Shown here in pieces: positions 1 through 4,616 of a stretch of 5,762 nucleotides of DNA. Made by a program: the position numbers and the translations under genes. Source of the DNA: Candidatus Woesearchaeota archaeon (lineage in GTDB: Archaea > Nanobdellota > Nanobdellia > Woesearchaeales > UBA11716); assembly GCA_013329175.1 (NCBI GenBank), contig DUKR01000108.1, positions 5,617-11,378 on the forward strand, in the 5' to 3' direction. The notes under the pieces were generated by a model. It made no database searches, had not been told where the DNA came from, and saw only the letters and a program-made list of their open reading frames with translations. Each line of letters begins with the position of its first letter. The first letter of the stretch is position 1.

Positions 1-39
1 GGAGCGATGGCTGCAACAAACTGCCCGCTGGCTAACTGA
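1..39 (+). other. Possible 3' end of an upstream gene (unresolved)
   Basis: Reading from base 1 gives 12 codons ending in TGA at 37-39 (GAMAATNCPLAN). A second frame closes with TAA at 33-35 (SDGCNKLPAG). Either could be the C-terminus of a gene that lies outside the window, since a T-rich terminator-like element follows directly. Too little is visible to choose the frame or name a product, and the stretch may not be coding at all. Confidence 0.2.
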
Positions 40-41
40 GG

Positions 42-103
42 CTTTTTTGTTTTCGCCCTTTTTTTCTTCACTCTTTTTTCTTCTTTTCTTTCTTCGTTTT
101 TCT
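42..103 (+). repeat. T-rich direct repeat, copy A (probable terminator)
   Basis: This is a 62-nt pyrimidine-rich tract with T runs at 43-48, 59-65 and 74-79, broken by fixed non-T bases (G49, the C-G-C-C-C block at 54-58, CTTCACTC at 66-73). It aligns with 5704-5762 at 56 of 59 positions plus 1-nt and 2-nt gaps. The irregular bases match as well as the T runs, so the two copies look related and not merely similar in composition. Archaeal transcription ends at T runs on the coding strand, so a terminator for whatever lies upstream is the simplest role. It could instead be a dispersed repeat that happens to be T-rich. Confidence 0.75.
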
Positions 104-104
104 T

Positions 105-353
105 TTCTCCCTCGGAATTTCAGAGTGCACTATGCTCTGCAATACAAAGGATGAAGTTCCCCCTTGCCTATAGAAGCGATGTGAGGCATGGCTAATGCCT
201 TTTTCATAATGATATTTTTGGGAATGCCAGCTTCCCACGAGCCTATCCACTTTTATTCCTCAAAGCCTGCCGCTCATGGCTATCCCACAAGACTGCTTCC
301 TTCCTCCCGACGGGGCTTTTCAGGAGAGTGAAGTATTACTCCTCAACGGAAGA
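105..353. other. Intergenic region with several short hairpins, no convincing gene
   Basis: About 250 nt lie between the T-rich repeat and the tRNA-His promoter. I see no supported protein gene. Short inverted repeats are CAGAG 121-125 with CTCTG 135-139, AGGCAT 184-189 with ATGCCT 195-200 (followed by T's), TGGGAA 219-224 with TTCCCA 232-237, and AGGAG with CTCCT at about 322-343. No box C/D pair, RNase P RNA or SRP RNA signature was recognised. A small RNA is possible but unsupported by a clear promoter. Confidence 0.5.
184..204 (+). terminator. Hairpin followed by T run
   Basis: A six-pair stem, AGGCAT (184-189) with ATGCCT (195-200), encloses a 5-nt loop and is followed directly by T201-T204, making a run of five T's from 200. 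It has the shape of a hairpin terminator on the plus strand. No transcript entering it is evident other than read-through from the window's left end, so its role is uncertain. Confidence 0.3.
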
Positions 354-360
354 TTTATAT
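354..360 (+). promoter_or_regulatory. TATA box for tRNA-His
   Basis: TTTATAT, preceded by purines (GGAAGA), sits about 32 nt upstream of the first base of tRNA-His, measured from its centre. Archaeal initiation falls about 25-27 nt past the TATA centre, so the precursor would start near 384 with a 5' leader of about five bases. The same GATTTATA core occurs before the ribosomal operon (1723-1730). Confidence 0.65.
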
Positions 361-388
361 GGGTTTTTGGAGTTCTTCCCGAATCAAT

Positions 389-477
389 GGCGGCCATAGT
401 TCAATGGTAGAATACAAGACTGTGGTCATACTCCTGATGGAAATCTTGGGAAGCGGGTTCGATTCCCGCTGGCTGCC
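389..477 (+). tRNA. tRNA-His (GTG) with a 17-nt intron at 37/38
   Basis: The cloverleaf is complete once the intron is removed. G-1 is encoded at 389 and faces C73 at 477, the histidine identity pair. The acceptor stem is 390-396 with 470-476 (one G-U), the D arm 399-413, the anticodon stem 415-419 with 444-448, the anticodon GTG 422-424, the T stem 453-457 with 465-469, and the T loop TTCGATT 458-464. The anticodon stem closes only if 426-442 is excised. The predicted junctions form a bulge-helix-bulge: bulge GGT 424-426 cut after its second base, four pairs 420-423 with 437-440, and bulge AAA 441-443 cut after its second base. Splicing leaves 72 nt. CCA is not encoded and must be added. The gene has its own TATA box and ends 21 nt from a converging protein gene. 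Confidence 0.95.
426..442 (+). other. tRNA-His intron (archaeal bulge-helix-bulge type)
   Basis: The 17-nt intron lies between tRNA positions 37 and 38, the commonest archaeal site. It supplies ATGG (437-440), which pairs with CTGT of the anticodon loop (420-423, including two G-U pairs) to make the central four-pair helix between two 3-nt bulges. The distal helix is only C427-G436 and A428-T435 with a six-base loop, so this is a relaxed form of the motif. The tRNA splicing endonuclease would remove it. Confidence 0.85.
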
Positions 478-487
478 CTTTCTTCTC

Positions 488-492
488 AAAAA
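488..492 (-). terminator. T run after the minus-strand unit
   Basis: Read on the minus strand, the membrane-protein stop codon is followed within seven bases by five T's. This is the only terminator-like signal before the transcript would run antisense into tRNA-His. It is short for a strong archaeal terminator, so some read-through is likely. Confidence 0.35.
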
Positions 493-498
493 GATAGT

Positions 499-960
499 TC
501 AAAATCCCTTCTCTCTGAGCACACGGCGATAGAATAAATAGGGAGTGATGAAGAGTGCAGCATAGACAACTCCAAAGCCCAATGCTGCAAGCCTGTCAAT
601 CTCTGCAAACGCAAACAAAAACATTGCTGTGGCGCCAGCGATGATAGCAGCGACATAAGGCATATAGCGGTGCGAAATCAGGTCAATCTTCTGGATGTCG
701 CGTATCATCACTTCAAAGAGAAGCCCGAGGGCAAGGGCGAGCAGCAAAAGCCCAAAGAGCGCCCCTATGCCTCTGCCAAGATAGAGCAGGGGAAGAATGG
801 CAACTGCAGCAAGAAAGTTTCCGATGGCAATGATAGCCAGAGCAGTCCAGTAGAGGAACTCTTCAAGGAAGCGGCGATAGCGCGTTTTGCTTGCGTGCGC
901 ATCGCTCCTGATGGCGTGCGCTTTTTTCATGGACTGTGCGTCCCAGGCTGATTCAGGCAT
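499..960 (-). CDS. Small four-helix membrane protein, unknown function
   Basis: The product is 153 residues and I do not recognise a characterised family. The first 35 residues are charged and soluble (MKKAHAIRSDAHASKTRYRR). Four hydrophobic segments follow at about 36-61, 64-86, 100-120 and 124-145, and the protein ends in a basic tail (RRVLREKGF). Between helices 2 and 3 lies a short polar segment, MIRDIQKIDLISHR; I recall similar IRD-x-x-x loops in uncharacterised DPANN membrane proteins, but could not check. The start ATG at 960-958 lies inside the last codons of the ATPase gene (overlap 953-960), so translation is probably coupled and the two proteins may work together. The reading frame is open further upstream, to 1170, but that part overlaps the ATPase gene completely and looks non-coding. 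By the positive-inside rule, the N-terminal region is probably cytoplasmic. Confidence 0.8.
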   Translation of the reverse strand: MPESAWDAQSMKKAHAIRSDAHASKTRYRRFLEEFLYWTALAIIAIGNFLAAVAILPLLYLGRGIGALFGLLLLALALGLLFEVMIRDIQKIDLISHRYMPYVAAIIAGATAMFLFAFAEIDRLAALGFGVVYAALFITPYLFYRRVLREKGF

Positions 961-1636
961 AGTGAAGAAGCTCAGCAGCCTTCTGGAATGAGCGTGCTGC
1001 TTTTGCATGGGGATGAAGATGTACAAGCGGCTGCTTCCTTTGCAGGGATATTCGTATGTGGGAATCAGGGGGGATTGCTTCAAGCAGGGGGATGCCTGCC
1101 TTCTCGGAGAGTTGCTTTCCCTGACGCAATGAGCAGCGGTTTGCAAGAAGGGCAATGACCGTTGAGCCATAGCTGTAGGCTATGTCTCTTGCTCTGGTGA
1201 TGCTTTCAATCGGATCATGGGCGCCTGCAACAAGGATAGTCTCCTCTGAAGCCTTGAGAAAGGGTGCGGCAGTTGCTGCATCGTGGGAGGTGTCAACAAG
1301 CACAAGATGGCTCTTGCCATAGAGCTGGAGGAGGATGTCTGCAACGCTTCTCCTGTGCTGCGGAGCATGATTTCTGCTGCTTCCAGGCATGACCAGCATC
1401 CCGCAAGGGTGGATGTAGGTAGCTTTTGCTATGGTGCACCTGCCTTCAAGCACCTCATGGATGGTATGGGCAAGATCAGGAAAGCCAAGATGCATGCCAA
1501 CGTGGGGCGAAGCGAGGCTGCCGTCTATAAGGATAGTATTCAGCCCCCTAGCTGCAAGGGCCGCTGCAAGGTTTACTGCAGACGTCGTCTTGCCTGAGCC
1601 TCCGCAGCCTGAGAAAAATGCTATCGTCTTTGTCAT
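953..1636 (-). CDS. MinD/ParA-type P-loop ATPase with altered active site
   Basis: The product is 227 residues, close to the family size, and belongs to the MinD/ParA (SIMIBI) group of ATP-switch proteins that position cargo on membranes or nucleoid. The P-loop is SGCGGSGKTT at 9-18, with the catalytic Lys16 present. The family's signature lysine, expected at position 11 as in E. coli MinD, is Cys11. The switch I segment is LIDGSLASPHVGMHLG (36-51): Asp38 is kept, but the Asp expected at 40 is Ser. The Walker B strand is LVLVDTS around Asp115, and ALLANR is the likely adenine-binding strand. The ATG at 1636 is chosen because GAGG lies nine bases upstream and the TATA box at 1674-1682 predicts initiation near 1650. 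An in-frame TTG at 1651 would be at or before the transcript's start. The gene overlaps the next one, a membrane protein. Its target is unknown, and nucleotide binding may be retained with weak or no hydrolysis. Confidence 0.88.
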   Translation of the reverse strand: MTKTIAFFSGCGGSGKTTSAVNLAAALAARGLNTILIDGSLASPHVGMHLGFPDLAHTIHEVLEGRCTIAKATYIHPCGMLVMPGSSRNHAPQHRRSVADILLQLYGKSHLVLVDTSHDAATAAPFLKASEETILVAGAHDPIESITRARDIAYSYGSTVIALLANRCSLRQGKQLSEKAGIPLLEAIPPDSHIRISLQRKQPLVHLHPHAKAARSFQKAAELLHYA

Positions 1637-1673
1637 GTAGGTTTTCCTCAAACTGCTCTTTTCTTATGGGAAG

Positions 1674-1682
1674 CATATAAAC
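1674..1682 (-). promoter_or_regulatory. TATA box for the ATPase/membrane-protein unit
   Basis: On the minus strand the sequence reads CGTTTATATGC. With its centre near 1678, initiation is expected around 1650-1652, leaving a leader of about 15 nt that contains the GAGG before ATG 1636. It stands back to back with the ribosomal operon promoter, about 50 nt away. Confidence 0.65.
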
Positions 1683-1724
1683 GTTTCGAGAGAATAACAA
1701 AAGAAAAAAAGGCAAACAGCAAGA

Positions 1725-1732
1725 TTTATAAA
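1725..1732 (+). promoter_or_regulatory. TATA box for the ribosomal protein/RNA polymerase operon
   Basis: TTTATAAA follows a purine-rich stretch (AGCAAGA) that could act as the TFB recognition element. The centre at about 1728 predicts a start near 1755, about 100 nt before the uS13 ATG. No other promoter candidate is seen between here and the end of the operon. Confidence 0.75.
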
Positions 1733-1763
1733 ATGGGTTGGACTCCCGCAGGTTCAGTTCAAC

Positions 1764-1837
1764 ATTGCCCGAGTCAAGGAACTTGGCGAGCAATAGGGTT
1801 CTGTTGGGAAGCCTGTAAGGCTTTGCAAACAGAATTC
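1764..1837 (+). promoter_or_regulatory. Structured 5' leader of the operon (two hairpins)
   Basis: Hairpin 1 pairs ATTGC (1764-1768) with GCAAT (1790-1794). After a 3-nt bulge (1787-1789) it pairs CCGAGT (1769-1774) with ACTTGG (1781-1786), closing a six-base loop. Hairpin 2 pairs GGGTTCTGTT (1796-1805) with AACAGAATTC (1828-1837, two G-U). After an internal loop of 3 and 4 nt it pairs AAGCC (1809-1813) with GGCTT (1819-1823), closing TGTAA. The hairpins are separated by one base and end 18 nt before the uS13 start. No Shine-Dalgarno or upstream reading frame is visible. The pairing is read directly from the sequence. A role in autoregulation by an operon protein is only inferred, by analogy with bacterial S4 and its alpha-operon leader. 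Confidence 0.55.
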
Positions 1838-1855
1838 TGGCTTGAGCATCATATC

Positions 1856-2338
1856 ATGGCTGATAAGCAAACCATCAAGGCACTGGTTCGCATAGCGAAT
1901 ACCGACATAGAGGGAAGGACGCCTATCTATAAGGGGCTGACCCAGATCAGGGGAGTGAGTTTCATGCTCTCCCATGCCATATGCAGGCTTGGGGGAATAC
2001 CTCTTGAAATACAGGCAGGAACTCTTGATGAGCAGCAAATGGCTAAGCTTGATGAAATCATCAAGGACCCACTGAGGGCAGGAGTCCCTTCATGGATGGC
2101 TAACAGGAGAAAAGACCCCGAGAGCGGCGAGGATAAGCACCTTACCAGGGGCCAGCAGAAATTCGCCACAGAGAATGACCTTAAGATGATGATGAAGACA
2201 AAATCCTATAAGGGCATCCGCCACCATGCAGGAAAGCCTGTGCGAGGGCAGCGTACCAAATCAAACTTCAGGAAGAACAAGGGCAAGGCATCAATTGGTG
2301 TGAAGAAGCGCCCCACAGTAAAGGCAGGGAAGGCATAA
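1856..2338 (+). CDS. rps13: 30S ribosomal protein uS13
   Basis: The product is 160 residues, in the archaeal range. uS13 sits in the head of the small subunit and contacts the large subunit and the P-site tRNA. Recognisable parts are the IANTDIEG start of the first domain, the helix-two-turn-helix region KGLTQIRGVSFMLSHAICR, the archaeal insert SWMANRRKDPESGEDKHL, and the basic tRNA-facing tail YKGIRHHAGKPVRGQRTKSN. The frame is open back to an ATG at 1733, but that codon lies partly in the TATA box, so ATG 1856 (MADKQTIKALVRI) is the start. No Shine-Dalgarno precedes it; the two-hairpin leader does. It is the first gene of the operon, and its stop codon TAA abuts the uS4 ATG with no gap. Confidence 0.97.
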   Translation: MADKQTIKALVRIANTDIEGRTPIYKGLTQIRGVSFMLSHAICRLGGIPLEIQAGTLDEQQMAKLDEIIKDPLRAGVPSWMANRRKDPESGEDKHLTRGQQKFATENDLKMMMKTKSYKGIRHHAGKPVRGQRTKSNFRKNKGKASIGVKKRPTVKAGKA

Positions 2339-2905
2339 ATGGGCGACCCCAAAAAGCATCGAAAGAAATATTCTGCTCCAAGACATCCATGGAAGAAGGA
2401 GCGCATCGAAGAGGAGCGGGAGCTTGTGAGGCAGTATGGCACAAAGAACAAGCATGAGCTCTGGAAGATGAACTCTAAACTGAAGAAGTTCAAGGAGCAG
2501 GCTAAGCTCCTTATCACGCAGTCTACGGCACAGGCAGCAAAGGAGAAAAAGCAGTTGTTTGACAAGCTTTGCGCATACGGCTTTCTTGATGCAGATGCTG
2601 ATTTGGGCGACGTTTTGACTATCTCCATGAAGGATGTTATGGAAAGGCGCCTGCAGACAAGGCTGGTCAGGCTAGCTCTAGCGCGCACCGTCAAGCAGGC
2701 ACGCCAGTTCATCACTCACTGCCACGTTAAAGTAGCCGGGAAGGTCATAACCTCTCCCTCTTACCTTGTGAAGGTTACTGAGGACACTCAGATATCCTTT
2801 GTTGAATCCTCTGCTCTTTTCAGCACTGAGCATCCTGAGCGCGCTGTAGTTGCCATAAAGGGAGAGCCTGCGAAAGGGGCCAGGAAAGCGGAGGCAGGTG
2901 AGTAG
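2339..2905 (+). CDS. rps4: 30S ribosomal protein uS4
   Basis: The product is 188 residues. uS4 is a primary 16S rRNA binder that nucleates assembly of the 30S body. The N-terminus MGDPKKHRKKYSAPRHPWKKERI is the archaeal form, followed by a basic helical region. The S4 RNA-binding domain covers about 102-165 (MERRLQTRLVRLALARTVKQARQFITHCHVKVAGK), and a charged tail follows (KGEPAKGARKAEAGE). The ATG immediately follows the uS13 stop (TAAATG), so translation is probably coupled; a weak purine stretch (CAGGGAAGG) lies upstream inside uS13. In bacteria S4 represses its own operon through the leader. Whether this protein does so here is unknown, but the structured leader makes it a natural candidate. 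Confidence 0.97.
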   Translation: MGDPKKHRKKYSAPRHPWKKERIEEERELVRQYGTKNKHELWKMNSKLKKFKEQAKLLITQSTAQAAKEKKQLFDKLCAYGFLDADADLGDVLTISMKDVMERRLQTRLVRLALARTVKQARQFITHCHVKVAGKVITSPSYLVKVTEDTQISFVESSALFSTEHPERAVVAIKGEPAKGARKAEAGE

Positions 2906-2907
2906 GC

Positions 2908-3312
2908 ATGTCGTGGCAGCAAGGCAACCTCAGATGGGGAATAGCCCACATCTATTCGTCCTACAACAACACTATTATCCATCTTACCGATATCACCGGA
3001 ACAGAGACCTTAGCGCTTTCCTCAGGCGGCCAGATGGTCAAGTCCCACAGGATGGAATCTTCACCTACAGCAGCCATGATGGCAGCAAAGAAGGTAGCAG
3101 AGATTGCCCAGGAAAAAGGTATCAATGCCGTCCACGTCAAGATTAAGGCTCCAGGAGGCCACAATGGCCCTACAAACCCAGGCCCTGGAGCACAGGCTGC
3201 GATTAGGGCAATCTCGCGCATGGGGTTCAGGATAGGGCTGATTGAGGATGTGACTCCTCTCCCGCATGATGGATGCAGGAAGAAGGGCGGCAGAAGAGGG
3301 CGCCGCGTCTAG
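2908..3312 (+). CDS. rps11: 30S ribosomal protein uS11
   Basis: The product is 134 residues, full length. uS11 lies on the 30S platform near the E site and the mRNA exit path. Diagnostic parts are WGIAHIYSSYNNTIIHLTDITG near the start, ESSPTAAMMAAKKVAE in the middle, and the glycine/proline-rich stretch APGGHNGPTNPGPGAQAAIRAI. The C-terminus PLPHDGCRKKGGRRGRRV is the family ending. GGTGA at 2897-2901, six bases before the ATG, is a good Shine-Dalgarno and overlaps the end of uS4. Two bases separate the uS4 stop from this start. Nothing is unusual except that HRMESSP replaces the more usual ADRDESSP. Confidence 0.97.
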   Translation: MSWQQGNLRWGIAHIYSSYNNTIIHLTDITGTETLALSSGGQMVKSHRMESSPTAAMMAAKKVAEIAQEKGINAVHVKIKAPGGHNGPTNPGPGAQAAIRAISRMGFRIGLIEDVTPLPHDGCRKKGGRRGRRV

Positions 3313-3323
3313 GGGTGGGCATG

Positions 3324-4118
3324 ATGGAGATTGAGCTGCTGAGTACGTCAAAGGACAAGAGTACCATACGATTCCTCCTGAAAGGGACAGTTCCTGCTTT
3401 TGCAAATCTTCTTCGCAGGGTCATCCTAGAAGAGGTTCCTGTCATGGCAATAGAGGACGTAGACTTCGTCAAAAACTCGTCTGTGCTCTATGACGAGATG
3501 ATAGCGCATCGCCTTGGCCTTCTCCCCCTCACAACCGACCTTACTTTTTACAAGCTTCCTGAAAAGAGCGAGAACATGGGCAAGGGCCGAGCCGAGGTTG
3601 AGCTTAAGCTTACGCTGAAAGCTAAGGGGCCTGGCATGGTGTATGCAAAGGACCTGCAGTCAAAGGATCCTTCAGTCAGGCCAGTCTTTCCCGACACCCC
3701 CATCGCGAACCTTCTCAAGGGGCAGTCTCTTGAGCTTGAGGCGACTGCCGTTCTTGGCAGGGGCAGGAGCCACATGAAGTGGTCGCCAGGGCATGCCTAT
3801 TACAAGTACAAGCCTGAGGTTGAAATAAGAGGAGAGGTCAAAAACGCGGGCGCAGTCATCGAGAAGGATCATAATAAGATATTTGAGATGAAGAACGGAA
3901 AGCTTGCCGTAGCAAAGGAAGCTGCCCTCTCCTGTGACTTGTCGCTGGAGTACTCTGAGCTTGACCCTGCGATCAGCATCACAGCCAGGGATGATGAGTT
4001 TGTCTTCACCCTCGAATCATGGGGCCAGCTTTCCCCAAAGAGCATCCTTGAAGAGGCATGTAAGGTCATCGAGGAGCAGTGCACTGAGTATGCCGCTCTC
4101 ATGAAAGAATCGGCATGA
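3324..4118 (+). CDS. rpo3: DNA-directed RNA polymerase subunit Rpo3 (D)
   Basis: The product is 264 residues. Rpo3 is the archaeal counterpart of Rpb3 and one bacterial alpha N-terminal domain; with Rpo11, Rpo10 and Rpo12 it forms the platform on which the polymerase assembles. The alpha-type motif FANLLRRVILEEVPVMAIEDV (27-46) and LYDEMIAHRLGLLPL (55-69) are clear, as is LGRGRSHMKWSPGHAYY (144-160). Two adjacent ATG codons, 3321 and 3324, are possible. I prefer 3324 because MEIELL matches the family start and GGTG at 3314-3317 is then six bases away, as in uS11. The cysteine-rich loop common in archaeal Rpo3/Rpb3 is absent; PEKSENMGKGRAEV (79-92) stands in its place. Only three scattered cysteines remain (204, 246, 253), so no zinc site or Fe-S cluster is apparent. 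The stop is five bases before the tRNA-Leu. Confidence 0.95.
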   Translation: MEIELLSTSKDKSTIRFLLKGTVPAFANLLRRVILEEVPVMAIEDVDFVKNSSVLYDEMIAHRLGLLPLTTDLTFYKLPEKSENMGKGRAEVELKLTLKAKGPGMVYAKDLQSKDPSVRPVFPDTPIANLLKGQSLELEATAVLGRGRSHMKWSPGHAYYKYKPEVEIRGEVKNAGAVIEKDHNKIFEMKNGKLAVAKEAALSCDLSLEYSELDPAISITARDDEFVFTLESWGQLSPKSILEEACKVIEEQCTEYAALMKESA

Positions 4119-4123
4119 GCCAT

Positions 4124-4209
4124 GCGGGGGTGGCAGAGCCTGGTCAAATGCGCTAGCTTGAGGGGCTAGTCCCTTAGTGGGTGCGCGCGTTCGAATCGCG
4201 TCCCCCGCA
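4124..4209 (+). tRNA. tRNA-Leu (GAG) inside the operon
   Basis: This is an 86-nt class II tRNA. The acceptor stem is 4124-4130 with 4202-4208 (seven perfect pairs), the D arm 4133-4151, the anticodon stem 4153-4157 with 4165-4169, and the anticodon GAG 4160-4162. A long variable arm spans 4170-4184 (CCC with GGG), the T stem is 4185-4189 with 4197-4201, and the T loop is TTCGAAT 4190-4196. A73 is at 4209, and CCA is not encoded. No intron is needed. It begins five bases after the Rpo3 stop and lies 36 nt before eL18, with no visible promoter. It is therefore most likely released from the polycistronic transcript by RNase P and tRNase Z, which would cut the mRNA in two. A leucine tRNA at this place before eL18 is known in haloarchaea and other archaea. 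Confidence 0.96.
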
Positions 4210-4245
4210 TTATTATCATCACCTCATCACATGAATGGAGCAACC

Positions 4246-4611
4246 ATGTCCACGAGAACAGGGCCAACAAACGCCGAACTGCAGGAGCTTATCCACGGCC
4301 TGAAGAAGCAGTCAGCGGTCCATAAGGTATCGCTCTGGAAGCGGGTTGCAACCGACCTGGAGAAGCCTACCCGTAGGCGGAGGGTTGTCAACCTCTCACG
4401 TATCAACAGGTTCACCGAGGATGGGGAGACAATTGTCATCCCTGGAAAGGTATTGGGTGCAGGGGATCTCCAGAGGAAACTGCGGATTGCGGCGTATCAG
4501 TTCTCAACTGATGCAAAAGAGAAAATCCTGGCGTCAGGCTCAACCATCATCACTCTTGAAGAGCTAGCCAAAGAGAGCCCCAAAGGAAAAAAAATCAGAA
4601 TTATCGGGTAA
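4246..4611 (+). CDS. rpl18e: 50S ribosomal protein eL18
   Basis: The product is 121 residues, the usual archaeal size. eL18 is a large-subunit protein shared by archaea and eukaryotes and distantly related to bacterial uL15. Recognisable parts are TGPTNAELQELIHGLKK, the basic RRRRVVNLSRINRF, and the core TIVIPGKVLGAGDLQRKLRIAAYQFS; the ending GKKIRIIG is typical. The frame is open upstream into the tRNA-Leu (GTG at 4177) and has another ATG at 4231. ATG 4246 is chosen because GGAG at 4237-4240 is five bases before it and MSTRTGPTN matches the family start. After tRNA excision this would be the first gene of the downstream mRNA fragment, with a leader of about 36 nt. Confidence 0.95.
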   Translation: MSTRTGPTNAELQELIHGLKKQSAVHKVSLWKRVATDLEKPTRRRRVVNLSRINRFTEDGETIVIPGKVLGAGDLQRKLRIAAYQFSTDAKEKILASGSTIITLEELAKESPKGKKIRIIG

Positions 4612-4616
4612 CTGCA

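Noticed and set aside
68..250. A 60-codon minus-strand reading frame ending in a run of Lys/Glu, with GAGGA before a GTG start.
   Set aside because: The basic tail is just the complement of the T-rich repeat, the rest has no recognisable pattern, and no TATA box was seen. Kept out as probably chance.
105..353. Box C/D guide RNA in the gap before tRNA-His.
   Set aside because: GGATGAA and ATGATA resemble a C box loosely, but no CTGA D box follows on the plus strand.
670..951. Plus-strand and other-frame open reading frames inside the ATPase, membrane-protein and ribosomal genes.
   Set aside because: They are shadows of well-supported genes and have no family resemblance or start signals of their own.
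961..1170. Upstream extension of the membrane protein by 70 residues.
   Set aside because: It lies wholly within the ATPase gene in another frame, and the overlapping ATG at 960 gives a normal coupled start.
1637..1651. An alternative TTG start for the ATPase, adding MRKTY.
   Set aside because: It coincides with the predicted transcription start. ATG 1636 has GAGG nine bases upstream and matches the family's N-terminal length, giving the same numbering as E. coli MinD.
1741..1775. GACTC (1741-1745) pairing with GAGTC (1771-1775) as an alternative switch to leader hairpin 1.
   Set aside because: The first arm is probably upstream of the transcription start near 1755, so it would not be in the RNA.
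1733..1855. An N-terminal extension of uS13 by 41 residues from ATG 1733.
   Set aside because: The codon begins right after the TATA box and well before the expected transcription start. The extra residues do not resemble uS13, and the stretch folds into leader hairpins.
4177..4245. Longer eL18 starting at GTG 4177 or ATG 4231.
   Set aside because: The first lies in the tRNA-Leu, and the second has no Shine-Dalgarno and adds residues not typical of eL18.
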